Below, one piece after another: positions 36,801-46,595 of a stretch of DNA of 64,000 bases (the first letter of the stretch is position 1; every line of letters starts with the position of its first letter). A program made the translations under genes and the position numbers. The notes beneath the pieces are model-generated. The model did not search any database and was not told where the DNA came from. It saw only the letters and a list, made by a program, of their open reading frames with translations. Source of the stretch: Zea mays (taxonomy: Eukaryota > Streptophyta > Magnoliopsida > Poales > Poaceae); contig NC_050102.1 in the NCBI RefSeq assembly GCF_902167145.1, positions 10,106,850 to 10,170,849 on the forward strand, given 5' to 3'.

Positions 36801-37858
36801 GTCTTCCTTACCCGAAAGGGGCAAGGGCAGTAGGGGAGTGGTCAGTGTAGGGAGGCCCTTGGGTTGATTTTGCTGCAATGGCAGTCAGGCGAGGGATTCC
36901 TGCACTGGAGCTTCCTATAAACTGTAGCGGGATTCTGAAGCTAGTGGAACTTTGTAAAGGCCTCGTAGTGTTACCCTGCCTCGCCTCCTCGGTAGAGGTG
37001 TATGGGATTGGCCGTCTCTTAGCAGATGGGTAACATGACTTGTGGGTAAAGATGCGCAACCTCTGCAGAGTGTAAAACTGGTATACTAGCCGTGCTCACG
37101 GTCATGAGCGGCTCGGACCCTCACATGATTAATTTATGGAACTTAAATTTAATTTGACATTTGCATCGCATTTGGGATTATTTTACTATTACTTTTCTTT
37201 ATTATTATTAAGGTTTGGTATTTATTACACTTAGTAAGTGCTAATAAAATTTTGACCAACTTATAAAAGCAATGCTCAGCTTCATCCTCTATTTCATTGA
37301 TCAGCCTTACACTTTATGAACTCCCACCTTTGGTGAGTTCATGCCACATTATTCCCCACGACTTGTTGAGCTATGAACGTATGTGAGCTCACTCTTGCTG
37401 TCTCACACCCCCCACAGGAGAAGAACAGGTGGTCGAAGAGGAGCCGCCTAACACTGAGGCATTCAACTTGATCTAGGTGGCGTCTCCCAGTCAGCTTTGT
37501 GGCACCAAGGATAGATTTGAGATCCTGTTATATTTATCTTTTATTTTGTATGACTTCCGCTATGTAATAAGTACTCTGATTATTGTGACATTTATCTCTA
37601 TACACTTTGTTATTATATATGTTGTCTTCTTTGGCGCATGTATGAGATGCACCCGGCTTTGTTCCTTAAATCCGGGTGTGACACCCAAGTCCTTTCTGGT
37701 CCTCTCCAAGGTACCTAATCATCAAAACATCCATGGCCCCAAGCGTAAGCTCTGAAACACAATTGACTAGGGTAGAACGTACCTAGAGATTTAGCTGTCG
37801 TGCACGAGATCGTGTTATCGGTCCATTTATTATATGTATAGAAGTGATGTCCTCATCA
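33809..37858 (-). repeat. 5' LTR of the deleted chromovirus, split by a solo LTR
   Basis: Segments 33809-34508 and 37689-37858 are collinear with the 3' LTR and total 870 bp. The break is at TTTCCCAA, duplicated as CCCAA by the inserted solo LTR. Scattered substitutions relative to the 3' LTR, many of them transitions, indicate moderate age. Confidence 0.9.
34509..37683. mobile_element. Solo LTR, 3175 bp, gypsy type
   Basis: The sequence starts TGTAATACTT and ends GGGTGTGACA, with perfect CCCAA duplications at 34504-34508 and 37684-37688. No primer-binding site, polypurine tract or internal coding region is present, so it is a solo LTR produced by LTR-LTR recombination. Its ends and composition (GC-rich stretch 34940-35560, then AT-rich, then a GAAGAACAGGTGG-type stretch near 37420) resemble the 4-kb LTR at 12186-16239, but the sequence is clearly different. 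Open frames at 34719-35920 lie in the GC-rich part and show no recognisable domain. Confidence 0.9.
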
Positions 37859-37863
37859 CATGG

Positions 37864-38833
37864 TGTCGACGCCGAGGCGAGCGGTAAGGGTGCTGAGTCC
37901 CGATGGGGGTGGGAGAGCCATCCGCTAGGTGACAGCGCTCTGCGCGCTCAGCCCGCAATTGGGCGATCTCAGCATGAGCCCTACTCAGCTCGTCTAAAGC
38001 GTGGTCCAGCTCCATGTTTAGCACGACGACTAGATTGATTGTGCTGCTCAACCTAGGATTGTCCTCACCAATAGGTGAGACAATCACACCTCAGTACTAC
38101 CAGATGGACGGTGGGGGTAATACCTCAGGTCAAGACCATCGGCCACCCCACCAAGCACCAAGCAGTAGTGCGAAAGCGCATGCCGTGTGACATCCTGCAT
38201 GGCCGCCTCAGTTGAGTCCCGCTCAGAGATAGAATAATGCTCTGAGCAGACCTCCGCACCCCGAAGACCATCCTCCAGACGGCGCACCAAGCAAGTCGCC
38301 TCTCAGCGGTCCGGGTATGCCCCGCGACTGTGTTGATAGACCACGCAATGATACTCGATGGACCAAGTATGCCGGTCAAGTGCCTAGCGCAGCAAGGTGT
38401 CAAGCGCATCGTGGAAGTGACACCCGCAAGCAACGTGACGTGTGATGGGTCGGGTGACCCATCTCTCCGGCTCCTACTCCTTTGAGAGGTCGGTGCTATG
38501 GCTCGAGCTGCTGTCGTCGCCGTCTCCGTCATCAGGGTCTCCTCCAGCAGCTACTCCAGCGGCCAGGGCACCCAGTGGTGGTGCAGGGAGCGCCTCCAGT
38601 GGGGGCACAGGAGAGCAACGCCTCACAAACTCTACCTCCTACTGAGGCAAGGAGGAAGAGCCCTGCTGCTCCAGCTCCTGGCGCTGACGCTCCTGCTCCT
38701 TGTGTAGACGGTGGTGCAACCTCTCCAAGTGTCTGGACTGGCTAGTCACTGGACGACGAAGCGGATGCTCCGCAAGACGAGAGGGCAAGAAAGGAATGAC
38801 TGACTTCCATGCTGTGTGTCTAAGACGAGCCAT
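37864..38833 (-). pseudogene. Leader ORF remnant of the minus-strand Tekay-like element
   Basis: Starting at 38833 (MARLRHTAWKSVIPFL) the frame gives a basic, Gln/Glu/Arg-rich stretch (HRLHKEQERQRQELEQQ) ending in a stop. Later segments include MELDHALDELSRAHAEIAQL, a coiled-coil pattern. It sits between the primer-binding site and gag, like the intact 194-codon leader ORF at 16476-17060. It is broken by stops and by the nested element at 37863. The function is unknown. Confidence 0.5.
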
Positions 38834-39076
38834 GTACAAAAGACACCGTAAGCATATAAGTAAGAATATAACTAATATGACCAGCAAGTAAACCATAAAA
38901 AATATTAGGACATAAAATACAACAAAATTTTTAGCAAGGAAAGATATATATAGTAGAACATAGAATTGGTCGAGATGACCAACTTTTGAAGTGACACCAA
39001 GGTCAAGGTGAGAATAGGGGTCTATAATCCCTAGAACGTCCATTCTATTCTAGGTTCATAGTCCTACAGTCAGCAC

Positions 39077-39089
39077 GGCTCTGATACCA
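39077..39089 (-). other. Primer-binding site of the minus-strand Tekay-like element
   Basis: GGCTCTGATACCA on the plus strand (TGGTATCAGAGCC on the sense strand) is a full match to the initiator methionine tRNA type. It is separated by four bases from the LTR at 39094. Confidence 0.9.
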
Positions 39090-39093
39090 CTTA

Positions 39094-41936
39094 TGTCACA
39101 CTCGGTTTTAGAAGGCAAACCGAATGCGAACCATGTACGTGCTAGGATAAACAATTCACGTACACAATAGTTACATAGTTGGTCATCATCACATAGTGCT
39201 CAAATAATAACATAAAAGAGTATTAATTTGATTACATCATGACACCCGAGACATCCACATAGTCATTAACATAGATCAAAGTGTGAAAACGAAACGTAGC
39301 TAAACACGGCCTTCACAGGCAGCCGACTAGGGGTTTGCCACAAACCCATGCCTAGAACTCATCATATTCTTGGAACGCCTAGAGATCCTCCACCATAACT
39401 TCATCTTCTCCTGAGCAGTGGTTGCAATGTGGACAACCTGGGGAGTGTTTGGTGTTGTAAAGCAACGGTGAGTACACATCAACATACTCAACAATTGTCC
39501 CGTTTGGCTGTGGTGGACTAGCTTTTTTGTGGGGTTAAGATCAAGCAATTGCTTTTAGTTGGTCAGGTAATTATTACTAGTAGAGAGCCCGGTTTTAGCA
39601 TTAAACCCAAGTTATTAGCCCAAAAGTACTCCTTCCAAATGGAAAGAGTACCAGAAACCATAATCATAATCATCAAAACCATAATTAACCTCATCATCAT
39701 CATCTGTGATCATAGTATCTCTAATCAATGGAGCTCTCAAGGCCGCTCATAACCGTGAGCACGTCTTATATATCTGTTTCATAACACTTTGCAGAGGTTG
39801 CACACTTTACCCACGAGCCGTGATTCCTTTTTGCCTTGGGCCGATCAAACCCTTAAACACTACCAAGGTGAATAGGCAAGGTTTCACTACGTAGCCTTTA
39901 CAAAGATTCCCTGAGGCTGTAGCCGCCTGCTAGGATTCCTAAATGTACTGCACTCCTCCCCAAGGGGCAAACTACCCTCGATAGAGCGAGCCGCATACAC
40001 CGAGCCCCATTGACGGCCCGACGGTGAAGCAAACTACACATCAGTTTCTCTAATTATTTGGCTAAGGGCGTCCCATACCACCCTCATGACTATACTATTT
40101 TCTCGGGTGGTCATCCAACGAACCAGTCCTTATGGAGAGGCACTCGAGAAACCACTCGAGCCCCCCTAAATGTCACAAAGCCATCATCATAATCAAAAGT
40201 AAACCTCGTACCACAAATAATCTCATCATGTTCATTGATTAGAGTAAAGCGCTAGCATAGAGCTAAACCAAAAATGATCCAACCCAAATAGGTGAACAAG
40301 GACAGGTTAAACAAGAACTAGTAAATCCTTAGGTATAAATTGTGTAAATGCGGAGATGAATTATAAAATGTATGGGACATAGATAGGTCAGAGGATATTT
40401 ACCTTCAGCAACTAGCTGCTACTTAGGGTCTTTGCCTGCAACTCCTTCGGACTCCGCCAACAGATCGTTATCTATACGAGTTCAAACAAACATTCCACAA
40501 TCATAACTTGGACAGAAACAATACACCACACAATAAAATATTACAACTAAACAGACGCGTGGCGTAGGACTCGCATCTACGACTATGCGAGAAAAGAAAC
40601 TATAAGGGTCGAGGCTACGACCGAAAGACATAGCAATTACGTTAAGCAACTATAGATTAAAATACTTATTTTAACATAATCATACTAATTAACAATCACG
40701 CAATGCATAAATAAAGTTAGCACTAGATCGTAATTAGCTTGGTGTTTGATTAATCGTCGTTACACTACGCACCTTAATTATTAAAAGCGATCCTAGGTAA
40801 ATTTAAAAGGATCGTCGCGCGACGAAGCACGCGACACAACACATAATTTAAACGGAAATAAAAAGGATTGTCGTGCGACGAAGCGCGCGACACAATGCAC
40901 TACTCGAATGGAATTAAAAAAAGATTGTCACGCGACGAAGCGCGCGACACCACGCACTACTCGTATGGAATTAAAAAGAATTGTCGCGCGACGAAGTGCG
41001 CGACACAACGCGTGATTTAAACGAAATTAAAAATGGATTGTCGTGCGATGAAGCGCGTGACACCACACATGATTTAAATTGAATTTAAAACGTTACGACG
41101 TGCGCTAGGGCTACGTGCATGGGGGCCGGACGCATAGGGACCACACCGGGGCAATGTGTCGGGGGGTCGCGCCGGTGGCCACGCCGTGGGGGGGCTGCGC
41201 ACCAGGGGCCGGGGAGGGCGCGCCGGGTAGGGCCACCGCGGATAGGGGAGGGCACACCAGGGGTAGCCACGTCAGGGGCCAGACTGCTGTGGCTAGGGAA
41301 GGGCACGTCGGGGGCCGAACCGCTGTGGCCAGGGCCCGCCGCCGGAAGATCGCGCCGGGCGTGGGAGGGTGCGCCGGGCAGGGCCAGCCGCGCGTAGGGA
41401 GGGCGCGCGCATAGGGAGAGGGAGGAGAGAGAGGGGGATAGAAGAGGGGGAACTCACCATGGGGCTCGACGGACGGCAACAAGCGCTCACTGGGATCCAC
41501 TCTAGGGCAGGGAGAGGGGTGGAAGAGAAGGAGAGGGAGGTTATTTTGCGCAGGAAAGAGAGAATGAGTGGAGGGCGCGCGCATGGGAGAGGGCAGGGAC
41601 GCCTGGGCGCGCGCCAAGGGCTGGGCTGGGCCGCGGGCTGGGCCGACTTCTCTCTACATGATCCCTTTTGCTTCTAATCAAGATCAATCCGCGAATCGAA
41701 AACCGAAACTAGACAAACGCATGCCTAGGCACAACATCAGACAAAATAGTTATGCTTCGGCATGATACAACAACAATATCAACTTATGTTTTGGTTACAC
41801 GTGATACAGACACCAGTCTCTATATTGCTTTGAAAATAGGAGGAAGGAGCGAAACAGGAAGTGAAATAGAGAGTAACACCTGAATTTGGTTAATATTGGA
41901 GAAGAAAATTTATATCCCTAAATTCAGGGCGTTACA
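39094..41936 (-). repeat. 5' LTR of the minus-strand Tekay-like element (2843 bp)
   Basis: On the plus strand it starts TGTCACACTCGG and ends CAGGGCGTTACA, so the sense strand begins TGTAACGCCCTGAA. It includes a five-unit tandem array (40809-41090) and a GC-rich stretch (41090-41640). The open frames at 41085-41680 lie in that GC-rich part and run on both strands; none shows a recognisable domain. Confidence 0.85.
40809..41090. repeat. Tandem array of about 57 bp, five copies, inside the LTR
   Basis: Units begin near 40809, 40865, 40922, 40978 and 41035. Each holds a palindrome-like CG-rich core, GTCGCGCGACGAAGCGCGCGAC or a variant shortened by mutation, followed by an AT-rich half (GGAATTAAAAA). 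The cores could form hairpins. The array lies in the U3-side part of the LTR, about 850 to 1130 bp from its sense start. Confidence 0.8.
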
Positions 41937-42392
41937 ACAATGGACTTGTGGGACAAGAGAAGGATTAGATATAAGTTTATTGGGATGATTCTTCCCACCA
42001 TAATCAAACTACTCAAACCCAAAAAAATGTTTGGGTCAAATGAAAGTGTCTAAGATGCTTTAGTTACTTTCTTAGAAATATTTAAATTATATGCATCAAA
42101 TTTTGAAATATTATGTTGACTTTTACTCAAATTATACGTTGGAATTCTGTGAATTATAGTTATATGATGTATTTTATGATGGTTTAATATTTTTATTTTT
42201 AATCTAATTTTATCATATTATTTTGAGGGGTGTCTATATCGTGTTTTTTGCATATTGAGATGCAAATTGGTCCAAGTACGCAATTTTTTGTGTTAAAACT
42301 TGATTAGTTTAGAGAAATATAGGGATTAGTAAATGTCATGGCAATATTTAAAGAAAGAGTGCCTTAGGCGTGGTATATCTTAGACCCCTAAT
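41937..42392. other. AT-rich non-coding segment
   Basis: It lies between the gypsy 5' LTR and the left target duplication of the Sirevirus. I see no open frame of note, terminal repeats or recognisable element. It is probably older host or transposon-derived DNA. Confidence 0.6.
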
Positions 42393-42397
42393 CTTAG

Positions 42398-42466
42398 TGA
42401 TAGTCGCCTAGAGGGGGGTGAATAGGGCGAAACTGAAATTTACAAATATAAACACAACTACAAGCC
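42398..42466 (-). repeat. 69-bp remnant of the Sirevirus 3' LTR
   Basis: It matches 45466-45535 of the 5' LTR except for one G in a G-run and one substitution. It ends at CAAGCC, where protease-coding sequence begins. Confidence 0.88.
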
Positions 42467-42712
42467 AACTAGAAACGGAAAGCAAATTGTAATCTAATGA
42501 ATCAACAAGAAAAACATTAGAAATGGAATGGTCAGGTGAAATAGCAATTTTACCCAAACCTTTGACCAAACCTTGATTTCCATCCCCGAATGTGATCGCT
42601 CTTTGGGGATCTTGGTTTTTCTCATATGAGGAGAACATCTTCTTCTCCCCTGTCATGTGGTTTGTGCACCCGCTGTCGAGTATCCAACTTGAGCCCCCGG
42701 ATGCATAAACCT
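42408..42712 (-). pseudogene. Sirevirus pol remnant: copia protease start, fused to LTR
   Basis: The frame reads SSWILDSGCTNHMTGEKKMF (copia protease with active-site Asp-Ser-Gly) and continues to LDYNLLSVSS. It then runs into LTR sequence (WLVVVF) and stops. It lies +1 relative to the gag frame, beginning just after an acceptor-like TTTTGTAG at 42713-42720. The usual integrase and reverse transcriptase domains are missing. Confidence 0.85.
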
Positions 42713-42723
42713 ACAAAACAATT

Positions 42724-45417
42724 TTAGTTCTTGACTTTAGGTACCCAAACGGTTTTGGGTCCTTTGGCATTAGACACAAGAACTTTGGGTACCCAAACAC
42801 AAGTCTTTGACCCCTTGTGTTTGCCCCCAACAAATTTGGCAACTACCTTGCCGGATTTGCTAGTAAGCACATAAGAAGCATCAAAAGTTTTAAATGAAAT
42901 AGCATGATCATTTGATGCATTAGGAGTTTTCTTTCTAGGCAACTTGGCACGGGTTGGTTGCCTAGAGCTAGATGTCTCACCCTTATACATAAAAGCATGG
43001 TTAGGGCCAGAGTGAGACTTCCTAGAATGAGTTCTCCTAATTTTGCTCTCAGGATAGCCGGCAGGGTACAAAATGTAACCCTCGTTATCCTGAGGCATGG
43101 GAGCCTTGCCCTTAACAAAGTTGGATAAGTTCTTTGGAGGGGCATTAAGTTTGACATTGTCTCCCCTTTGGAAGCCAATGCCATCCTTGATGCCAGGGCG
43201 TCTCCCATTATAGAGCATACTTCTAGCAAATTTAAACTTTTCATTTTCTAAGTTATGCTCGGCAATTTTTGCATCTAATATTGCTATATGATCATTTTGT
43301 TGTTTAATCAAAGTCATGTGATCATGAATAGCATCAATATCAACATCTCTACATCTAGTACAAATGGAAACATGCTCAACACTAGATGTAGAGGGTTTGC
43401 ATGAATTAAGTTCAACGATCTTGGCACGCAAGATATCATTATTATCTCTAAGATCGGAAATAGTGACATCAAAGTTTTTAGCCTTAGCAATCAAATTTTC
43501 ATTTTCTACTTTAAGGCTAGCAAGAGAAATGTTTAATTCTTCAATCCTAGCAAGCAAATCATCATTATTATTTCTAGGATTGGGAATTGAAACATCACAA
43601 ACATGAGAATCAAACTTAGCATTTAATCTAGCATTTTCATTTCTAAGGTTGTCAATGGTCTCATGGCAAGTGCTTAGCTCACTAGACAATTTTTCACATT
43701 TTTCTACTTCTAGAGCATATGCATTCTTAACCTTAACATGCTTTTTGTTTTCCTTAATAAGGAAGTCCTCTTGGGAGTCCAAGAGGTCATCCTTTTCATG
43801 GATGGCACTAATTAGCTCATTTAGTTTTTCCTTTTGTTCCATGTTAAGGTTGGCAAAAAGAACGCGCAAGTTATCCTCCTCATTGCTAGCATCATCCTCA
43901 TCACTAGAGGTTTCATATTTAGTGGAGGATCTTGATTTTACCTTCTTCCTTTTGCCGTCCTTTGCCATGAGGCACTTGTGGCCGACGTTGGGGAAGAGGA
44001 GTCCCTTGGTGACGGCGATGTTGGCGGCGTCCTCATCGTCGGAGGAGGAGTCGGTGGAGCTCTCGTCGGAGTTCCACTCCCGGCAAACATGGGCATCGCC
44101 GCCCTTCTTCTTGTAGTACTTCTTCTTTTCTCTCCTCTTTCCCTTCTTGTCGTCGCCCCTGTCACTGTCACTAGACATAGGACATTTTGCAATAAAATGA
44201 CCGGGCTTACCACATTTGTAGCACACTTTCTTGGAGCGGGGTTTGTAGTCCTTCCCCCTCCGTTGCTTGAGGATTTGGCGAAAGCTTTTGTTGATTAAAG
44301 CCATCTCCTCATTGTCGAGCTTGGAGGCGTCAATTGGTTGTCTACTCGGTGTAGACTCCTCCTTCTTCTCCTCCGTTGCCTTGAAGGCCACCGGCTGTGC
44401 CTCGGACGTGGAGGGTTCGTCAAGCTCGTTGATCTTCTTTGATCCTTTAATCATACATTCAAAGCTCACAAAATTCCCGATAACTTCCTCGGGGGTCATT
44501 AGTGGGTATCTAGGATTACCACGAATCAATTGAACTTGAGTGGGGTTAAGAAAAATGAGAGCTCTTAGAATAACCTTAACCACCTCATGGTCGTCCCACT
44601 TTTTGCTCCCGAGGTTGCGCACTTGGTTCACCAAGGTTTTAAGCCGGTTGTACATATCTTGTGGCTCCTCCCCTTGACGAAGACGGAAGCGACCGAGCTC
44701 CCCCTCGATCGTTTCCCGCTTGGTGATTTTGGTGAGTTCATCACCCTCGTGCGCGGTCTTGAGTAGGTCCCAAATCTCTTTTGCATTCTTCAACCCTTGC
44801 ACTTTGTTGTATTCCTCCTTGCTTAAAGAGGCGAGGAGTATGGTTGTGGCTTGAGAGTTGAAGTGCTCGATTTGGGCCACTTCGTCCGTATCATAATCCT
44901 CATCCCCTACAGAAGGTACCTGTGCTCCAAACTCAACAACATTCCATATACTTTTGTGGAGTGAGGTTAGATGAAATTTCATTAAATCACTCCACCTAGC
45001 ATAATCTTCGCCATCAAAAGTTGGTGGTTTGCCTAATGGAACGGAAAGCAATGGAGTATGTCTAGATGTACGGGGATAGTGTAAGGGAATCTTACTAAAC
45101 TTCTTGCGCTCTTGGCGCTTAGAAGTTACGGACGGCGCATCGGAGTCGGAGGTAGATGTTGATGAAGTGTCGGTCTCGTAGTAGACCACCTTCCTCATCC
45201 TTTTGTGCTTGTCTCCTTTCCGATGCGACTTGTGGGAAGAAGATTTCTCCTTCTTCTCCTTGTGGTGTGAGGAAGAAGATCTTTTCTCCTTCCGTTTGGA
45301 GGAGTCCTTCTTCTTCTCCTTCCTCTTGGTGCGGGATTCTTCCGATGAAGTGCTCCCTTGGCTCGTAGTGGGCTTGTCGCCGGTCTCCATCTCCCTCTTG
45401 GTGTGATCTCCCGACAT
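42724..45417 (-). CDS. Sirevirus gag polyprotein, 897 residues, uninterrupted
   Basis: The start is the ATG at 45417 (MSGDHTKREMETGDK), 37 bp from the primer-binding site. Order: a Lys/Ser-rich basic N-terminus (residues 1-95), the gag core (KPPTFDGEDYARWSDLMKFH at about 128, WDLLKTAHEG, LGRFRLRQGEEPQDMYNR), a CCHC knuckle ([14 protein letters not shown]) near 400, and an acidic Ser/Asp stretch. A long coiled-coil region follows (LNELISAIHEKDDLL, repeated ARIEELN and RAKIVELN) with CTRCRDVDIDAIHDH, and then a basic tail ending VWVPKVKN. The length and coiled-coil extension fit Sirevirus gag. The frame has no stop, so the protein could be made and might help related elements; that is inference. 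Confidence 0.88.
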   Translation of the reverse strand: MSGDHTKREMETGDKPTTSQGSTSSEESRTKRKEKKKDSSKRKEKRSSSSHHKEKKEKSSSHKSHRKGDKHKRMRKVVYYETDTSSTSTSDSDAPSVTSKRQERKKFSKIPLHYPRTSRHTPLLSVPLGKPPTFDGEDYARWSDLMKFHLTSLHKSIWNVVEFGAQVPSVGDEDYDTDEVAQIEHFNSQATTILLASLSKEEYNKVQGLKNAKEIWDLLKTAHEGDELTKITKRETIEGELGRFRLRQGEEPQDMYNRLKTLVNQVRNLGSKKWDDHEVVKVILRALIFLNPTQVQLIRGNPRYPLMTPEEVIGNFVSFECMIKGSKKINELDEPSTSEAQPVAFKATEEKKEESTPSRQPIDASKLDNEEMALINKSFRQILKQRRGKDYKPRSKKVCYKCGKPGHFIAKCPMSSDSDRGDDKKGKRREKKKYYKKKGGDAHVCREWNSDESSTDSSSDDEDAANIAVTKGLLFPNVGHKCLMAKDGKRKKVKSRSSTKYETSSDEDDASNEEDNLRVLFANLNMEQKEKLNELISAIHEKDDLLDSQEDFLIKENKKHVKVKNAYALEVEKCEKLSSELSTCHETIDNLRNENARLNAKFDSHVCDVSIPNPRNNNDDLLARIEELNISLASLKVENENLIAKAKNFDVTISDLRDNNDILRAKIVELNSCKPSTSSVEHVSICTRCRDVDIDAIHDHMTLIKQQNDHIAILDAKIAEHNLENEKFKFARSMLYNGRRPGIKDGIGFQRGDNVKLNAPPKNLSNFVKGKAPMPQDNEGYILYPAGYPESKIRRTHSRKSHSGPNHAFMYKGETSSSRQPTRAKLPRKKTPNASNDHAISFKTFDASYVLTSKSGKVVAKFVGGKHKGSKTCVWVPKVLVSNAKGPKTVWVPKVKN

Positions 45418-45453
45418 TACTTCGAGCGGTTAGGCTCTAATGAAGAACCTGCC

Positions 45454-45463
45454 TCTGATACCA
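45454..45463 (-). other. Sirevirus primer-binding site
   Basis: TCTGATACCA on the plus strand is complementary to the initiator methionine tRNA end. Two bases separate it from the LTR start at 45466. Confidence 0.85.
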
Positions 45464-46030
45464 ATTGATAGTCGCCTAGAGGGGGGGTGAATAGGGCAAA
45501 ACTGAAATTTACAAATATAAACACAACTACAAGCCGGGTTAGCGTTAGAAATATAAATGAGTCCGTGAGAGAGGGTGCAAAACAAATCGCAAGCAAATAA
45601 AGAGTGTGACACGCAGATTTGTTTTACTGAGGTTCGGTTCTCACAAACCTACTCCCCGTTGAGGAGGCCACAAAGGCCGGGTCTCTTTCAACCCTTCCCT
45701 CTCTCAAACGGTCTCTCAGACCGAGTGAGCTTCTCTTCTCAAATCAAAGCCGGGAACCAAAACTTCCCCGCAAGGGCCACCACACAATTGGTGCCTCTTG
45801 CCTTGATTACAATTGAGTGTTGATCACAAGAGCAAGTGAGAAAGAAAAGAAGCAATCCAAGCGCAAGAGCTCAAAAGAACACGGCAAATCTCTCTCGCTA
45901 ATCACTAAAGACTTGTGTAGAGTTGGAGAGGATTTGATCTCTTTGGGTGTGTCTAGAATTGAATGCCTAGCTCTTGTAAGTGGTTGAGAAGTGGAAAACT
46001 TGGATGCAATGAAAGGTGGGGTGGTTGGGG

Positions 46031-46040
46031 TATTTATAGC
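46031..46040 (-). promoter_or_regulatory. Sirevirus LTR TATA box
   Basis: GCTATAAATA on the minus strand, set inside an inverted repeat (GGTTGGGG ... CCCCAACC). The palindromic cluster lies upstream of it in the sense direction, as expected of a core promoter. Confidence 0.65.
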
Positions 46041-46087
46041 CCCAACCACCAACTTGACCGTTGGTGGAGGCCGTCTGTTTGATGGCG

Positions 46088-46595
46088 CACCGGACAGTCC
46101 GGTGCACACCGGACAGTCCGGTGCCCCAGCCACGTCACCAGTTCCGTTGGATTCCGACCGTTGGAGTTCTGACTTCTGGGCCTGCCTTGATGTCCGGTGG
46201 CGCACCGGACATGCACTGTAGAGTGTCCGGTGCGCCTGCTCCCGCGTGCCTGACGACTGCGCGCTTCTGTCGCGCATTAAATGCGCCTGCAGGTGACCGT
46301 TGGCGCGAAGTAGCCGTTGCCCCGAGGTTGCACCGGACAGTCCGGTGTACACCGGACAGTCCGGTGAATTTTAGCGGAGCAGCTGAAGTGAAAACCCGAG
46401 GCTGGCGAGTTCCGGAGGCCCCCCTTCCTTGGAGCACCGGACATGTCCGTGTACACCGGACAGTCCGGTGAATTATAGCGGAGTTGCCTCTGGAAATTCC
46501 CGAAGGTGGCGAGTTTGTGTTGAAGTCCTCTGGTGCACCGGACATGTCCGGTGGTGCACCGGACACTGTCCGGTGTACACCGGACAGTCCGGTGC
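46088..46595. repeat. Cluster of CACCGGACAGTCCGGTG palindromes in the Sirevirus LTR
   Basis: Full copies of CACCGGACAGTCCGGTG start at 46088, 46107, 46331, 46350, 46454 and 46579. Variants near 46205, 46435, 46535 and 46557 contain ACATGTCC or ACACTGTCC. Most come in close pairs. Conserved palindromes of this kind are a known mark of Sirevirus LTRs; their role as regulator-binding sites is not shown here. Confidence 0.9.

Larger units (their letters stand above)
29519..37858 (-). mobile_element. Internally deleted Ty3/gypsy chromovirus, possibly CRM-like
   Basis: Perfect target duplications CATGG flank it at 29514-29518 and 37859-37863. The 3' LTR is 29519-30388. The 5' LTR is 33809-37858 and is also 870 bp once the solo LTR at 34509-37683 and its duplication are subtracted. 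On the minus strand the LTR begins TGATGAGGAC or TGGTGAGGAC and ends CTACTATCA. A Met-type primer-binding site lies at 33797-33806, and a polypurine tract AGAGGAGGAGGA directly abuts the 3' LTR. Between the LTRs remain gag, protease and the integrase tail only. The CRM affinity is inferred from the pol frame entering the LTR and from the LTR ends. Confidence 0.85.
26461..41936 (-). mobile_element. Tekay-like Ty3/gypsy retrotransposon, minus strand, host of two nested elements
   Basis: From right to left: 5' LTR (39094-41936), primer-binding site (39077-39089), leader ORF (38833-37864), a nested gypsy element (29519-37858), the rest of the leader, then gag from 29084, protease and reverse transcriptase down to 26461, where the Tat element is inserted. 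Its remaining pol and 3' LTR lie beyond the Tat element, outside the window. The flank at 41937-41941 (ACAAT) would be its target duplication. Numerous stops show it is old and defective. Confidence 0.82.

Noticed and set aside
33317..41090. Possible CRISPR-like arrays in the tandem repeats
   Set aside because: Units are contiguous or nearly so without unique spacers, lie in retrotransposon leaders or LTRs, and the genome is a plant's.
41085..41765. Overlapping long frames on both strands in GC-rich sequence
   Set aside because: They lie wholly inside the gypsy LTR, are open on both strands because of base composition, and show no domain.
16242..45463. tRNA-like sequences at 16242, 33797, 39077 and 45454
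   Set aside because: They are 10-13 base primer-binding sites next to LTRs, not tRNA genes; no cloverleaf surrounds them.
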